15,091 bases of DNA from Chthonomonas sp. UBA2017 (GCA_002335425.1 DDCB01000020.1:1-15091), one strand, 5' to 3'; counted from the first letter of the stretch, positions 1 to 7,773 are shown. Notes: a model not told the origin generated them from the sequence alone. Made by a program: numbers and translations.

Positions 1-522
1 TGTCCGCTCCGACTCGGATGACACTTGGAGGCCTTGCTTTTGCGCATCGGTGAGATTGAGCGCCTTTTGGACTTCAGGGTTCATGACGGCTCGAACGCCT
101 TCGAGTTGGATTTGAATTTCCTTGACTCGCTTGAGTTGGTCCGCAGTCAGAACGCCCTCGACCTCTTTATCAAAGGCTTGTTGCATGGTTCGCATGCCTT
201 CGCGGGCGCCTTGGGGGTCGCCGCTATCGCGGGCGGCTTCCATGGCGGCTCGCATCTCTTCTTGCATCTTTTGGCCGAGAGCTTGGAGCTTGGCCTTTTG
301 TTCGGCCGTGACGTTGAGGTCCTTTTGGACGTCGGCTCGGTTGACGAGGCCCATCAGGCCGCCGCCGCCCATTCGTTGCATGCCACCGCCGGGGCCGCGC
401 TGACCTTGGCCTTGGCCTTGACCTTGACCGCCACCTTGGCGACCAGGGGCTTGAGCGAAGACGAGCGAAGCGATGCTGACGAGGCACATCAGGGCCATCA
501 GTCTGAGAGTCAATTTTTTCAT
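1..522 (-). CDS. Secreted LTxxQ-motif (Spy/CpxP-like) protein, C-terminus beyond window
   Basis: The gene reads leftward from ATG at 522 and is still open at base 1, so it is partial (174 codons seen). Residues 1-23 form a signal peptide: KK, a hydrophobic core, then VFAQ, with likely cleavage near residue 23 or 24. Next comes a low-complexity Gly/Gln stretch (about residues 29-58, with repeated QG). After it lies a helical, charged region carrying three LTxxQ-like motifs: VTAEQ (71-75), LTADQ (125-129) and LTDAQ (157-161), each followed by Lys-rich helix. Such motifs define the periplasmic Spy/CpxP family of small chaperone or stress proteins, and related G/Q-rich exported proteins are common in Planctomycetota and Armatimonadota. 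A GGAG ribosome site sits 6 bases before the ATG. The family assignment is by motif only; a chaperone role is inferred. Confidence 0.8.
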   Translation of the reverse strand, partial: MKKLTLRLMALMCLVSIASLVFAQAPGRQGGGQGQGQGQGQRGPGGGMQRMGGGGLMGLVNRADVQKDLNVTAEQKAKLQALGQKMQEEMRAAMEAARDSGDPQGAREGMRTMQQAFDKEVEGVLTADQLKRVKEIQIQLEGVRAVMNPEVQKALNLTDAQKQGLQVSSESERT

Positions 523-637
523 GGTTTTCTCCGTTACTGGATTTCGAAGCGATTCGGTGCCCCGTTTGGGCTGTCCTCGCTAGATAGCCGGAAGGACGAG
601 CCCGGCTCCGTATTGTTCACTTCTCTTTTGAAAAATG

Positions 638-1315
638 TCAGTCAGTTCTTGCGTCGCGAAGGAATTTGACTCTGGAATCGAGGAACAGACGGTTCCGCCC
701 GCCGAAGTGCGGGGTGCGACCGCGAAGCTCGGCAGGGACGGTGGCGATGGTTTTTGGGAAATAGGCATCGACGAGCAGTTCGACGTCGCTCGGGCTTTCG
801 GGGAGGCCGACCTGAGGGTTGCCGCTGGCCCGGAGGTCCTCGACGGCTTGGGTCTCCAGCTTGCCCCAGAGGTTATCGAGCGGAATTTCGTCATCGGGCT
901 TGTCGAATCGCCACATCCAGACGTTGGTTTGGCCGAGCGGAGTGGTCTGGATCACTTCGGGCCGGGCCTTGAAGAGGTCTTGGCTGGAGCGGCATCTCCA
1001 TATTTCCGGCGATTTGAGATAGGGGTTCAGGACGATTTGTGCCCAGCCCGCGCGGGGGTCGGAGGCGGGCCAGCCGGTCCACGGGCGATAGCGGCCGGGC
1101 AAGCTCGACTTGAGGTCGCGCCGGTCGGGGAGCCTCTGGTCACTCTCGGTGGTGTACATCGCCATGGCCTGACCGATCTGGCGCATCTGGCTGAGGCAGG
1201 TGGTCTGCTGGGCCTTCGCCCGGACCCGAGAGAAGACCGGAAAAAGAATCGCCGCGAGGACGGCGATGATCGCAATCACCACCAACAGCTCGATCAACGT
1301 AAACCCCCGCCGCAT
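638..1315 (-). CDS. Type IV prepilin-like protein (N-terminal cleavage/methylation domain, H-X9-DG-like end)
   Basis: A 225-residue protein with a short leader MRRG followed by FTLIELLVVIAIIAVLAAIL: prepilin peptidase would cut after Gly4 and methylate Phe5, and Glu9 is the conserved Glu+5. The hydrophobic helix runs to about residue 30. A CLSQMRQIGQAMAMY segment follows, characteristic of the pseudopilin-like proteins abundant in Planctomycetota and Armatimonadota. The C-terminus has H-FGGRNRLFL-D, which fits the H-X9-DG signature except that Gly is replaced by Ser. An in-frame TAA lies just upstream of ATG 1315, which fixes the start; no Shine-Dalgarno site is visible. It is probably a secreted or pilus-like surface protein; the substrate is unknown. 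It is co-directional with the LTxxQ gene, 115 bases apart. Confidence 0.9.
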   Translation of the reverse strand: MRRGFTLIELLVVIAIIAVLAAILFPVFSRVRAKAQQTTCLSQMRQIGQAMAMYTTESDQRLPDRRDLKSSLPGRYRPWTGWPASDPRAGWAQIVLNPYLKSPEIWRCRSSQDLFKARPEVIQTTPLGQTNVWMWRFDKPDDEIPLDNLWGKLETQAVEDLRASGNPQVGLPESPSDVELLVDAYFPKTIATVPAELRGRTPHFGGRNRLFLDSRVKFLRDARTD

Positions 1316-1392
1316 GGCTTATTCTACGGCAGGGAATCGGCCCGATCTACTTTGGCTTCGATTGAAGACGCCAAGCTTTTGTGACCCGTACG

Positions 1393-2397
1393 TCAGTCTT
1401 TCCCGATTTGTCCTTGGGATCCGAGAACCCCGGCAAAAAGGTTCTGGACTTCCACCGGAGCCTTCAAGTAGCCCGTTGGCTGCGGACCAAAGATTGCCGA
1501 GGTCGTTTGAATCAGAACTGCATCTTTTGTTGCCTCAGTGTAAGCACCATCAATAAAGGCATGAAATGTTTTTAATGCTGTACTCCGTTGCTCGTTGACG
1601 AGAGCATTATGTCGCTCGGCTGAGAACAACTTTAAGGTCACAAGCAATGCCGCCAACAGGACCACAGGCAGCGAAAGTTTTGAGATTAAGAGAGGCAAGC
1701 TTGAGGCAGGCGTCGCAGCCAAACTCTGAAGAGCTATAAAAATACAGTACATAAGTACTCCAGAGGCCACTAGTGAAAGAGCTGCAAAACGATTGTGCCA
1801 TTTTTTGAGATCAGAGAAGTTCGTAGCATGGTCCCCAGCCGCCTTGGCAGTCAAACTATTCTTATAGCGATCCAACGTTTTATCTATCTCGTCCTTTCGC
1901 TCAGTCGCCTCCAAGAAGACCCGATTCAAGCGCAACAAAACTTCTTCGGCATGAGCTGTCTTTCCTTGGACTTCCTCAGAGACAACATATCTCTCTAAAA
2001 TGACCCGCTGACAAGCCATGAACAGAGTGTCCCTTGTACGGATCACTTCTTGAATGGCGGATTTGACTCTCACTTCCCGCTGCTCCGGTGTCTCTTTGAT
2101 GCTCAACTCAAGAGCCTGGGTTGTCGTTCGATCCCTATACGACTCATAGATCAGAAGCAGGTCGCTTGGAATCCCGATGCCTAAGTTATCGTCTTCACGG
2201 AAAATGTGACCCGGTAATCTAGAAAGAAACTCTATCACCATTCGAAGCGACCGCTCGGCTACAACGAGGTCCTCGAGGCCCTCATGAGAGCCAAAAATGT
2301 CTCTGAATTCAAGATTGATGTCCTTTTCAAGGTACTTCTTGGCGGCTTCGACCATTGGATGTGTGGCGGTGGATTGGCTACTCATTTCGTCTACCAT
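1393..2397 (-). CDS. Hypothetical protein with two membrane spans and a helical N-terminal domain
   Basis: Not recognised as a named family. From ATG 2397 it is 334 residues; an in-frame GTG at 2460 would add 21 residues. The ATG is preferred because GGAG lies 9 bases upstream, while the GTG has no ribosome site. About the first 205 residues are charged and helical without a signal peptide. Two hydrophobic segments follow (starting FAALSLVASGVLMYCIFI and LPVVLLAALLVTLKLF), separated by a short loop, then a cytosolic-looking tail with RHNALVNEQRSTALKTFHAF and KDAVLIQTTSAIFGPQPTGY. From memory, tails of this kind recur in uncharacterised two-span proteins of accessory regions. Base composition is visibly more AT-rich than in the flanking core genes, which suggests transfer. 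It is divergent from hicA, whose start is about 130 bases away. Confidence 0.75.
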   Translation of the reverse strand: MVDEMSSQSTATHPMVEAAKKYLEKDINLEFRDIFGSHEGLEDLVVAERSLRMVIEFLSRLPGHIFREDDNLGIGIPSDLLLIYESYRDRTTTQALELSIKETPEQREVRVKSAIQEVIRTRDTLFMACQRVILERYVVSEEVQGKTAHAEEVLLRLNRVFLEATERKDEIDKTLDRYKNSLTAKAAGDHATNFSDLKKWHNRFAALSLVASGVLMYCIFIALQSLAATPASSLPLLISKLSLPVVLLAALLVTLKLFSAERHNALVNEQRSTALKTFHAFIDGAYTEATKDAVLIQTTSAIFGPQPTGYLKAPVEVQNLFAGVLGSQGQIGKD

Positions 2398-2527
2398 AAT
2401 AGCACGCTCCGTCTGCCTCCATTGGGTAAGATCGCAAGACTTTTCTGCTTCACTGTCCACTTTTCATGCAGACATCCGTTTCGACAAGTTCCCCAAGTCT
2501 CGATCAAACAGGGTAAACACCGCACGG

Positions 2528-2722
2528 ATGAGAAGGCGTGACCTTGAAAAGCACCTTCGAGCACAGGGATGTCGCTTAGAACGCGAGGGCGGCAAACATT
2601 CGATTTGGCTAAACCCCAAGAATGGGGCTTCTACGGCAGTACCTCGTCACAACGAAATCAAGAGCAACACGGCTCGACGAATCTGCCAAGACCTGGGCGT
2701 TGAAAGGCCGAAGAGCCTTTAG
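2528..2722 (+). CDS. hicA: HicA-type toxin (mRNA interferase)
   Basis: A 64-residue protein with the full HicA pattern: RRRDLEKHLRAQGC, REGGKHSIW, a basic loop (NPKNG), VPRHNEI and RRICQDLGV. His24 in GGKHS is the conserved catalytic histidine of this dsRBD-like ribonuclease fold, so the toxin appears intact. HicA enzymes cleave mRNA independently of ribosomes and are held inactive by HicB. The reading frame is open further upstream, but the family start MRRRDL at 2528 is clear. No good ribosome site precedes it (CAGGG is about 13 bases away). The stop is 1 base from the stop of the oppositely oriented hicB, so the pair is convergent rather than an operon. Family assignment is confident; pairing with the neighbouring HicB is inferred from adjacency. 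Confidence 0.88.
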   Translation: MRRRDLEKHLRAQGCRLEREGGKHSIWLNPKNGASTAVPRHNEIKSNTARRICQDLGVERPKSL

Positions 2723-2723
2723 A

Positions 2724-2966
2724 TTAAAACGCAGGCGCGATGTGCTCAACCAAGGCTCGGGGGCCTTTGGAGCGCATGGCTGCTTCCCGGCGGTACTGCG
2801 TCAATTCGTGAAGGGCATCCAGGACCATCTCGCGGGCTTGTTCGATCGTTTCGCCTTCGGAGATGGCGCCCGGCACTTCGGGGATGAACGCAGTAAATCC
2901 ACCTTCTTCGGCCGGCTCGAACACGATGGTCAGTTGGTTTTCCACAACAGTATTAGTATATATCAA
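2724..2966 (-). CDS. hicB: HicB-type antitoxin
   Basis: An 80-residue protein matching the HicB partial RNase-H-like fold: LTIVFEPAEEGGFTAFIPEVPGAISEGETIEQAREMVLDAL. There is no obvious DNA-binding helix-turn-helix or ribbon-helix-helix tail after residue 60, only RREAAMRSKGPRALVEHIAPAF, so autoregulation by this protein is not evident. The start shown is TTG 2966. GTG 2945 is an alternative giving MENQLTIV, and a TATACT box at 2960-2955 lies about 10 bases before it, which would suit a leaderless transcript. HicB normally neutralises HicA by direct binding and is encoded on the same strand. Here it is transcribed against hicA. Confidence 0.85.
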   Translation of the reverse strand: MIYTNTVVENQLTIVFEPAEEGGFTAFIPEVPGAISEGETIEQAREMVLDALHELTQYRREAAMRSKGPRALVEHIAPAF

Positions 2967-2990
2967 AAATTCGAACCCCCATAGGCCTGC

Positions 2991-3036
2991 GGCCCGACGA
3001 GGTCAAGCTGCGGCTTGAGGCTACGCCGGTCGGGCC
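2991..3036. repeat. Nested inverted repeat in the hicB/phosphomutase divergent gap
   Basis: Outer arms GGCCCGAC (2991-2998) and GTCGGGCC (3029-3036) enclose inner arms TCAAGC (3003-3008) and GCTTGA (3013-3018) with a TGCG loop. A short AGGCC-TGC-GGCC element sits immediately to the left. The gap of 93 bases must hold the promoters of both diverging genes, so the hairpin lies in a leader or control region. It has no T-run and is not an intrinsic terminator. It could be a REP-like palindrome or an operator; neither is shown. Confidence 0.6.
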
Positions 3037-3059
3037 AAAACGGGTAAATCTAGGACCTC

Positions 3060-4418
3060 ATGGGTCAGTTATTGGCGTGTTTTAAGGCGTACGACGTGCG
3101 GGGGGTGGTGCCGACCGAGCTGAACGAGGAGCTCGCCGAGCGAATCGGGCGCGCCTACGCCGATGAAACTGGGGCCCAAACCGTCTGTATCGGGTACGAC
3201 ATTCGGCTGACCGGGCCCGGCTTGGGCCAAGCCCTGACCCGGGGCCTGAATGCCGCCGGAGTCGACGTGATCGACCTCGGCATGGTCGGCACCGAAATGG
3301 TCTATTTTGCGACCGCTTTTTATGGCTATGACGGCGGGATCATGATCACCGCCAGCCACAACCCGCCCGAATACAACGGCATGAAGATGGTCCGCCAGGA
3401 AAGCCGCCCGATCAGCGGCGACACCGGCCTTTATGACATCGAGCGCCGCGCTCATGAGCAAAATTGGCAACGGACCGGCAGCGGCTCGGTGCGCTCTCAA
3501 GACGTTTATGACGACTACATCCAGCACCTGCTGACCTTTGCCGACCCGGCGGAGATGAAGCCTCTGCGGGTTTTGGCGAACCCCGGGAACGGGGCTGCCG
3601 GGGTTGCGATGGAAAAGCTGATTCCGCACCTGCCTCTGGTCGTGGACAAGATGCATTTTGAGCCTGATGGCCACTTTCCGAACGGGGTGCCGAACCCGAT
3701 CCTCGAAGAGGCTCGCGCCGACATGGAAGCGAAAATGCGCGCCGCCGCCGCGAGCGGTCCACCTTATGACTTTGGCGTGGCGTGGGATGGCGACTATGAC
3801 CGCTGCTTCTTCCTGGATGAAAAGGGGCAGTTCATCGAGGGCTATTACATCGTCGGGCTGCTCAGCCAGGCGCTGCTCGCGGTGAGCCCAGACCACACCA
3901 TTATCTACGACCCGCGCCTGACCTGGAATACCCTCGACATCGTCGAGCGGCTGGGCGGACGGGCGGTGATCTGCAAAAGCGGACACGCCTTTATCAAAGA
4001 GAAGATGCGCGCCGAAAACGCCACGTATGGCGGCGAAATGAGCGCCCATCACTACTTCCGTGGCCATTGGTATTGCGATTCGGGGATGATCCCGCTGATG
4101 CTGATTGCGCACCTGGTTTCGACGAGCGGGCAGACTTTGGGCCAGTTGGTCGGGCAGATGATCGAGAATTACCCCTGTAGCGGCGAGGTGAATTCGAAGG
4201 TTTCCGACGTTAAGACGGTCTTGGCGCGGGTCGAAGCGGCCTACCCGGGCGGGGAGATCGACCGGATCGATGGGCTCAGCGTCCAGTTTGACAACTGGCG
4301 GTTCAACTTGCGCGGGTCGAACACCGAGCCGGTGATCCGCTTGAACGTCGAGACGCGCGGCGACCGGGCCTTGATGGAAGCAAAAACGGCGGAGCTGCTC
4401 GGACTGATTCGAAGCTAA
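3060..4418 (+). CDS. manB: Phosphomannomutase/phosphoglucomutase
   Basis: A 452-residue alpha-D-phosphohexomutase interconverting hexose 1- and 6-phosphates (mannose and/or glucose) for nucleotide-sugar and envelope polysaccharide synthesis in the cytoplasm. All four active-site motifs are present in order: TASHNP (98-102 region; Ser99 is the phosphorylated serine), metal-binding DGDYDR (243-248), the sugar-specificity loop GGEMSAHHYF (324-333) and the phosphate-binding RGSNTEPVIR (418-427). GEMSAHH is the form seen in bifunctional PMM/PGM enzymes such as AlgC, so dual specificity is likely but not certain. Length is typical. AGGA lies 4 bases before ATG 3060. It leads the plus-strand run and is 44 bases ahead of the NfeD-like gene, with no terminator visible between, so co-transcription is possible. 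Confidence 0.95.
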   Translation: MGQLLACFKAYDVRGVVPTELNEELAERIGRAYADETGAQTVCIGYDIRLTGPGLGQALTRGLNAAGVDVIDLGMVGTEMVYFATAFYGYDGGIMITASHNPPEYNGMKMVRQESRPISGDTGLYDIERRAHEQNWQRTGSGSVRSQDVYDDYIQHLLTFADPAEMKPLRVLANPGNGAAGVAMEKLIPHLPLVVDKMHFEPDGHFPNGVPNPILEEARADMEAKMRAAAASGPPYDFGVAWDGDYDRCFFLDEKGQFIEGYYIVGLLSQALLAVSPDHTIIYDPRLTWNTLDIVERLGGRAVICKSGHAFIKEKMRAENATYGGEMSAHHYFRGHWYCDSGMIPLMLIAHLVSTSGQTLGQLVGQMIENYPCSGEVNSKVSDVKTVLARVEAAYPGGEIDRIDGLSVQFDNWRFNLRGSNTEPVIRLNVETRGDRALMEAKTAELLGLIRS

Positions 4419-4462
4419 CTCAACCGAAAGGATTCGCGGTCCGTAAAGGGAAAGAGAGGGAG

Positions 4463-5047
4463 ATGCTAGGAATCTATCTGACGGCGGCGATCATCGGGGT
4501 CGTGTTGATTCTCGTCAGCCTGCTGGGCGGGCATGGGGATCATGGGTCCGATTCTGACGCCGGCCATGAGACCGATCACTCCGAGACCGCCGATGGGCAC
4601 CACAGTTCCTTTGTCGAGTGGTTGCCTTTTTTGAGCCTTCGGTTTTGGACCTATTTTTGCGGCGGGTTCGGTCTCATCGGCACGCTCTTGACGATGCTCA
4701 AGATGGCGGGACCGACGACCACCTTCAACCTTTCGCTCGGGATGGGCCTCGGGCTCGGGCTTCTGGTTTGGCTCACGATGAAATGGGCCACCCGGTCTGA
4801 GGTTGGGCGGTCCGTGGCGACCGACGATCTCGTCGGCAAAACCGGGCGAGTCTTGGTCGCCTGTCGTCCGGGCCAGATGGGTAAAGTTCGGATCGAAGTC
4901 CGGGGCGATTGGATCGACCTCATGGCCCTGGATGAAGGGCTTGGCACGTTAGAAATCGGGGAGGAAGTGATTGTGACGCGATTGGAGAATTCGGTGGCTC
5001 ATGTGGTGGGCCTTCATTCGGCTCTGGAGGGGCCACTGACAACATGA
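4463..5047 (+). CDS. NfeD-like/YqiJ-like membrane protein with OB-fold domain
   Basis: A 194-residue protein. Residues 5-22 form a first membrane span. Residues 23-49 form a loop rich in His, Asp and Ser (six His at 24, 27, 35, 39, 46, 47). Further hydrophobic segments lie at about 53-80 and 88-106. The C-terminal soluble domain (about 120-190) has DDLVGKTGRVLVACRPGQMGKVRIEVRGDWIDLMA, the pattern of the NfeD C-terminal OB-fold. NfeD proteins pair with SPFH (flotillin/stomatin) proteins and are thought to tether or organise them at membrane microdomains. The two following genes are SPFH proteins and the first overlaps this stop by ATGA. A GAGAGGGAG ribosome site touches the ATG. This is the short-form NfeD without the serine protease domain. 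Confidence 0.85.
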   Translation: MLGIYLTAAIIGVVLILVSLLGGHGDHGSDSDAGHETDHSETADGHHSSFVEWLPFLSLRFWTYFCGGFGLIGTLLTMLKMAGPTTTFNLSLGMGLGLGLLVWLTMKWATRSEVGRSVATDDLVGKTGRVLVACRPGQMGKVRIEVRGDWIDLMALDEGLGTLEIGEEVIVTRLENSVAHVVGLHSALEGPLTT

Positions 5048-6369
5048 ATTTGTGGAGCCTGGTGATTCCTTCGGCGCCCGAACTTATTCGGGCCGCCATC
5101 AGCGCGGGCGCGGTGCTTCTCGGCATCTTCATCCTCGTGCTCTTTTTGAAAGGGCTGTTGTTCATTTGTGCGCCGAACGAAGTCCTGATTGTGATCGGAC
5201 GAAAATCACGCATGGACGACGGGACCGTTCGCGGATTTCGGCCTTACTTTTCGGGGCGAGTTTTTCGCATTCCTATTATCGAGAGTATTGCTCGAATGGG
5301 CCTGAACACGATGGAGGTGCCGATCCAGATTCGGGGGGCATATTCCAAAGGCGGAATTCCGATGAATGTTGATGCGATCGCAAACATCAAAATCAGTAGC
5401 GATCCCAACATTATTGGCAACGCCATTGAGCGTTTCTTGGGGCGAGACATCAGCGAGATTCGTCGAGTTTCTAAGGAGACATTGGAGGGGCATTTGCGCG
5501 GAGTTTTGGCGAAACTGACACCCGAAGAGGTCAACGAAGACCGCCTGAAGTTTGCCGAAGAACTGAGCCGAGAATCTGAAGAAGACTTAGTCAAACTCGG
5601 ACTGCATGTCGATACCCTCAAGATTCAACATGTAACCGATGACGTTCGTTATTTAAGTTCGATTGGACGCGAGGCGATTGCGAATGTTGTGAAAGAAGCC
5701 GAGATGGCTGAAAGTGACTGGCACCGTGTCGCTGAACTTGCCGAAGCATCGAACCAAGGTCGAGCCAAAGTGGCCCAAGCCAATGTTGAAGCCAACGTCG
5801 TTCGAATGCGCAATGATTTGCGCAGACAAATCGCAGATATGGATTCTCAGGTGAAGTCGGAAGAAGAGCGAACTCTGGCCGCCGCCAAAGAGGCTCGCGC
5901 CGTCGCCGAAAAAGCGCTTCAACAGGTTCGAGCTGAGCTCGAAGGGCTGCGCCTGCAAGTTGAGCGGGTGCTCCCAGCCGAGGCCAAACAAGAGGCCGAA
6001 CAGTACGCCGCCCGGGGCGAAGCCGCCATCATTCGTGAGCGCGGCCGAGCGGTCGCCGAAGCTCTGCATTTACTACACGAAGCTTGGAACAAAGCCGGGG
6101 CCAGTGCGCTGCAGATTGCCCTCATCGAAGACATCGAAAAAATCATGGCGACGGCGGTCGCGGGTGTGCAAAGAATGAAGATTCAAGGGGTGCATGTCAT
6201 CGATTCGGGTCAGGGTGAAACGTTAGCCAAATACGCGATGGGATATCCGCAGATGTTGGAGGCTACGTTCCAGGCTTTAGATCGCTTGACCGGCCTCAAT
6301 GTTCCGGAAATCCTCTCTCCTCAATTCTCCCATCGAATGTCTGAAAAGAGTCCGGAGGTGGAAGCATGA
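5044..6369 (+). CDS. SPFH/flotillin-like membrane protein (copy 1)
   Basis: A 441-residue protein. One N-terminal membrane span lies at about 14-42, then APNEVLIVIGRK opens the SPFH domain (about 43-215), with a characteristic KGGIPMNVDAIANIKIS strand and the flotillin-type ERFLGR, LEGHLRGVLAKLTPEEVNEDR and DTLKIQHVTDD motifs. From about 216 to 350 there is a long Ala/Glu/Arg-rich coiled coil, as in flotillins, followed by a C-terminal oligomerisation-type region (ALIEDIEKIMATAVAGVQRMKI). Flotillins assemble into large cages on membranes and mark functional microdomains. The gene overlaps the NfeD-like stop and the next SPFH start by 4 bases on each side, so the three products are probably made in a fixed ratio. 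AT content is somewhat higher than in copy 2. Confidence 0.92.
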   Translation: MNLWSLVIPSAPELIRAAISAGAVLLGIFILVLFLKGLLFICAPNEVLIVIGRKSRMDDGTVRGFRPYFSGRVFRIPIIESIARMGLNTMEVPIQIRGAYSKGGIPMNVDAIANIKISSDPNIIGNAIERFLGRDISEIRRVSKETLEGHLRGVLAKLTPEEVNEDRLKFAEELSRESEEDLVKLGLHVDTLKIQHVTDDVRYLSSIGREAIANVVKEAEMAESDWHRVAELAEASNQGRAKVAQANVEANVVRMRNDLRRQIADMDSQVKSEEERTLAAAKEARAVAEKALQQVRAELEGLRLQVERVLPAEAKQEAEQYAARGEAAIIRERGRAVAEALHLLHEAWNKAGASALQIALIEDIEKIMATAVAGVQRMKIQGVHVIDSGQGETLAKYAMGYPQMLEATFQALDRLTGLNVPEILSPQFSHRMSEKSPEVEA

Positions 6370-7724
6370 GCCCGCTCTTAGTTGCGATCTTGGTCTGCGC
6401 GTTTCTTTTCTTACTGTTCCTGCTGAATCTCAACAACTTAATCATCAAGTGCGGGCCCAACGAAGTGCTGATCATTTCGGGTGGAAGACGCCGAGAGGGT
6501 CAGCGCATTTTGGGGTATCGGTTGATCAAAGGCGGTCGCGGTATTCGCATTCCTTTGGTGCAACGAGTTGATCGTATGGATTTGACCAACATGGTCATTG
6601 ATGTCACCGCGACGAATGCTTACTGCAAAGGGGGCATCCCGCTGATCGTCCAGGGCGTCGCAAACGTCAAGATCGCAGGCCATGAACCGGTCATGAACAA
6701 CGCGATTGAGCGGTTCTTGAACAAGCCGCGAGCCGAGATTATGGAGATCGCCAAGGCGACTCTCGAAGGCTCTCTGCGTGGAGTTCTCGCAACCCTGACT
6801 CCCGAGCAGGTGAACGAAGATAAGATCCTCTTTGCTGAGCGGCTGGTGCAAGAGGTCGAGGCGGATATGACCTCGCTGGGCATGGTCGTCGACACCCTCA
6901 AGATCCAGAGCGTCAGTGACGACGTGGGCTACCTGGAGTCGATTGGCCGGAAAAAGAGCGCCGAAGTCGTCGCCAACGCGCGGGTCGCTGAGGCCATCGC
7001 GAAGGCTGACGCCGTCGTGCGCTCGTGCGAAAACCAAGAAACCGAAGTTCGGGCCCAGGTGGATGCCGAGCTCGAAGTCGCCAAAGCCGAGGCCCAACGA
7101 AAGCTCAGCGAGATTCTCAGCCGCCGCGAAGCTCTCATCGCCGAAGAGAAGGCTTCCGTCGCCGCGCTTTTGGCTCAAGCCGAAGCTGACGTCAAGGTGC
7201 AGACCGCTCGTCTGGAGCAAGTGCGAAACCAGCTGACCGCTGATGTCGTCCAGCCCGCCAAAGCCGCCAGCGAGGTCGCTGAAGCCAAAGCCAAGGCCGA
7301 TGTCGCCCCGATCCTTGAGGACGGCAAGGCTCGCGCTCTGGCACTGACCACACTCGCCGAGAGTTGGAAAGAAGCCGGTGACCATGCCCGCGAGATCTTC
7401 TTGTTGCAAAAGCTGCAGCCGATCCTGGCTCAGATCACGGACACGATCTCCTCGACTCCGATTGAGCGCGTCACCGTCATCGGAACCGGTGGCCCCGAAT
7501 CGAAAGGACCGGCTCAGTGGTTGCCGATGCTGGAGCAGATTCGCGAGATTTATGGGATCGACCTCGTCGAAAAGGTCCAATCTCTCGGCAAGCCGAGCAC
7601 GACGAACGTCCAGGTCGTCCTGCCCGAAGGAGAGTCTGCTGAATCCACGCCGCCCGGTCGTCCCGCCTCAGTCGAGAAGCCGCCCGTCCGAGAAAAATCG
7701 ATTCATATCCCACGAAAAGAGTGA
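6366..7724 (+). CDS. SPFH/flotillin-like membrane protein (copy 2)
   Basis: A 452-residue paralogue of the preceding gene. The membrane span is at about 3-22, then CGPNEVLIISGG, KGGIPLIVQGVANVKI, NNAIERFLNK, LEGSLRGVLATLTPEQVNED and DTLKIQSVSDDVGYLESIGR align along the SPFH domain with copy 1. A long coiled coil rich in Ala/Glu/Lys spans about 196-335. Copy 2 differs by a Pro/Ser-rich, probably disordered tail after about residue 410, ending in basic residues (HIPRKE). Two tandem SPFH proteins plus an NfeD partner suggest a hetero-oligomeric assembly; that is inference. It starts inside the stop of copy 1 (ATGA) and ends 49 bases before the next gene. Confidence 0.92.
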   Translation: MSPLLVAILVCAFLFLLFLLNLNNLIIKCGPNEVLIISGGRRREGQRILGYRLIKGGRGIRIPLVQRVDRMDLTNMVIDVTATNAYCKGGIPLIVQGVANVKIAGHEPVMNNAIERFLNKPRAEIMEIAKATLEGSLRGVLATLTPEQVNEDKILFAERLVQEVEADMTSLGMVVDTLKIQSVSDDVGYLESIGRKKSAEVVANARVAEAIAKADAVVRSCENQETEVRAQVDAELEVAKAEAQRKLSEILSRREALIAEEKASVAALLAQAEADVKVQTARLEQVRNQLTADVVQPAKAASEVAEAKAKADVAPILEDGKARALALTTLAESWKEAGDHAREIFLLQKLQPILAQITDTISSTPIERVTVIGTGGPESKGPAQWLPMLEQIREIYGIDLVEKVQSLGKPSTTNVQVVLPEGESAESTPPGRPASVEKPPVREKSIHIPRKE

Positions 7725-7773
7725 CTTGCCCGAGTAGGAGATTTGGCCCAGCCAAGCCGAAACTTAGGAAGTG

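Noticed and set aside
25..669. Long plus-strand open frame over the LTxxQ gene
   Set aside because: It lies antisense to a frame with a signal peptide, ribosome site and LTxxQ motifs, and its own protein shows no domain pattern.
3069..4112. 347-codon minus-strand frame inside the phosphomutase gene
   Set aside because: It is antisense to an enzyme with all four catalytic motifs; open frames of this size are common opposite GC-rich genes.
6438..7580. 380-codon minus-strand frame opposite SPFH copy 2
   Set aside because: It mirrors the coiled-coil coding strand and has no start signal or recognisable motif.
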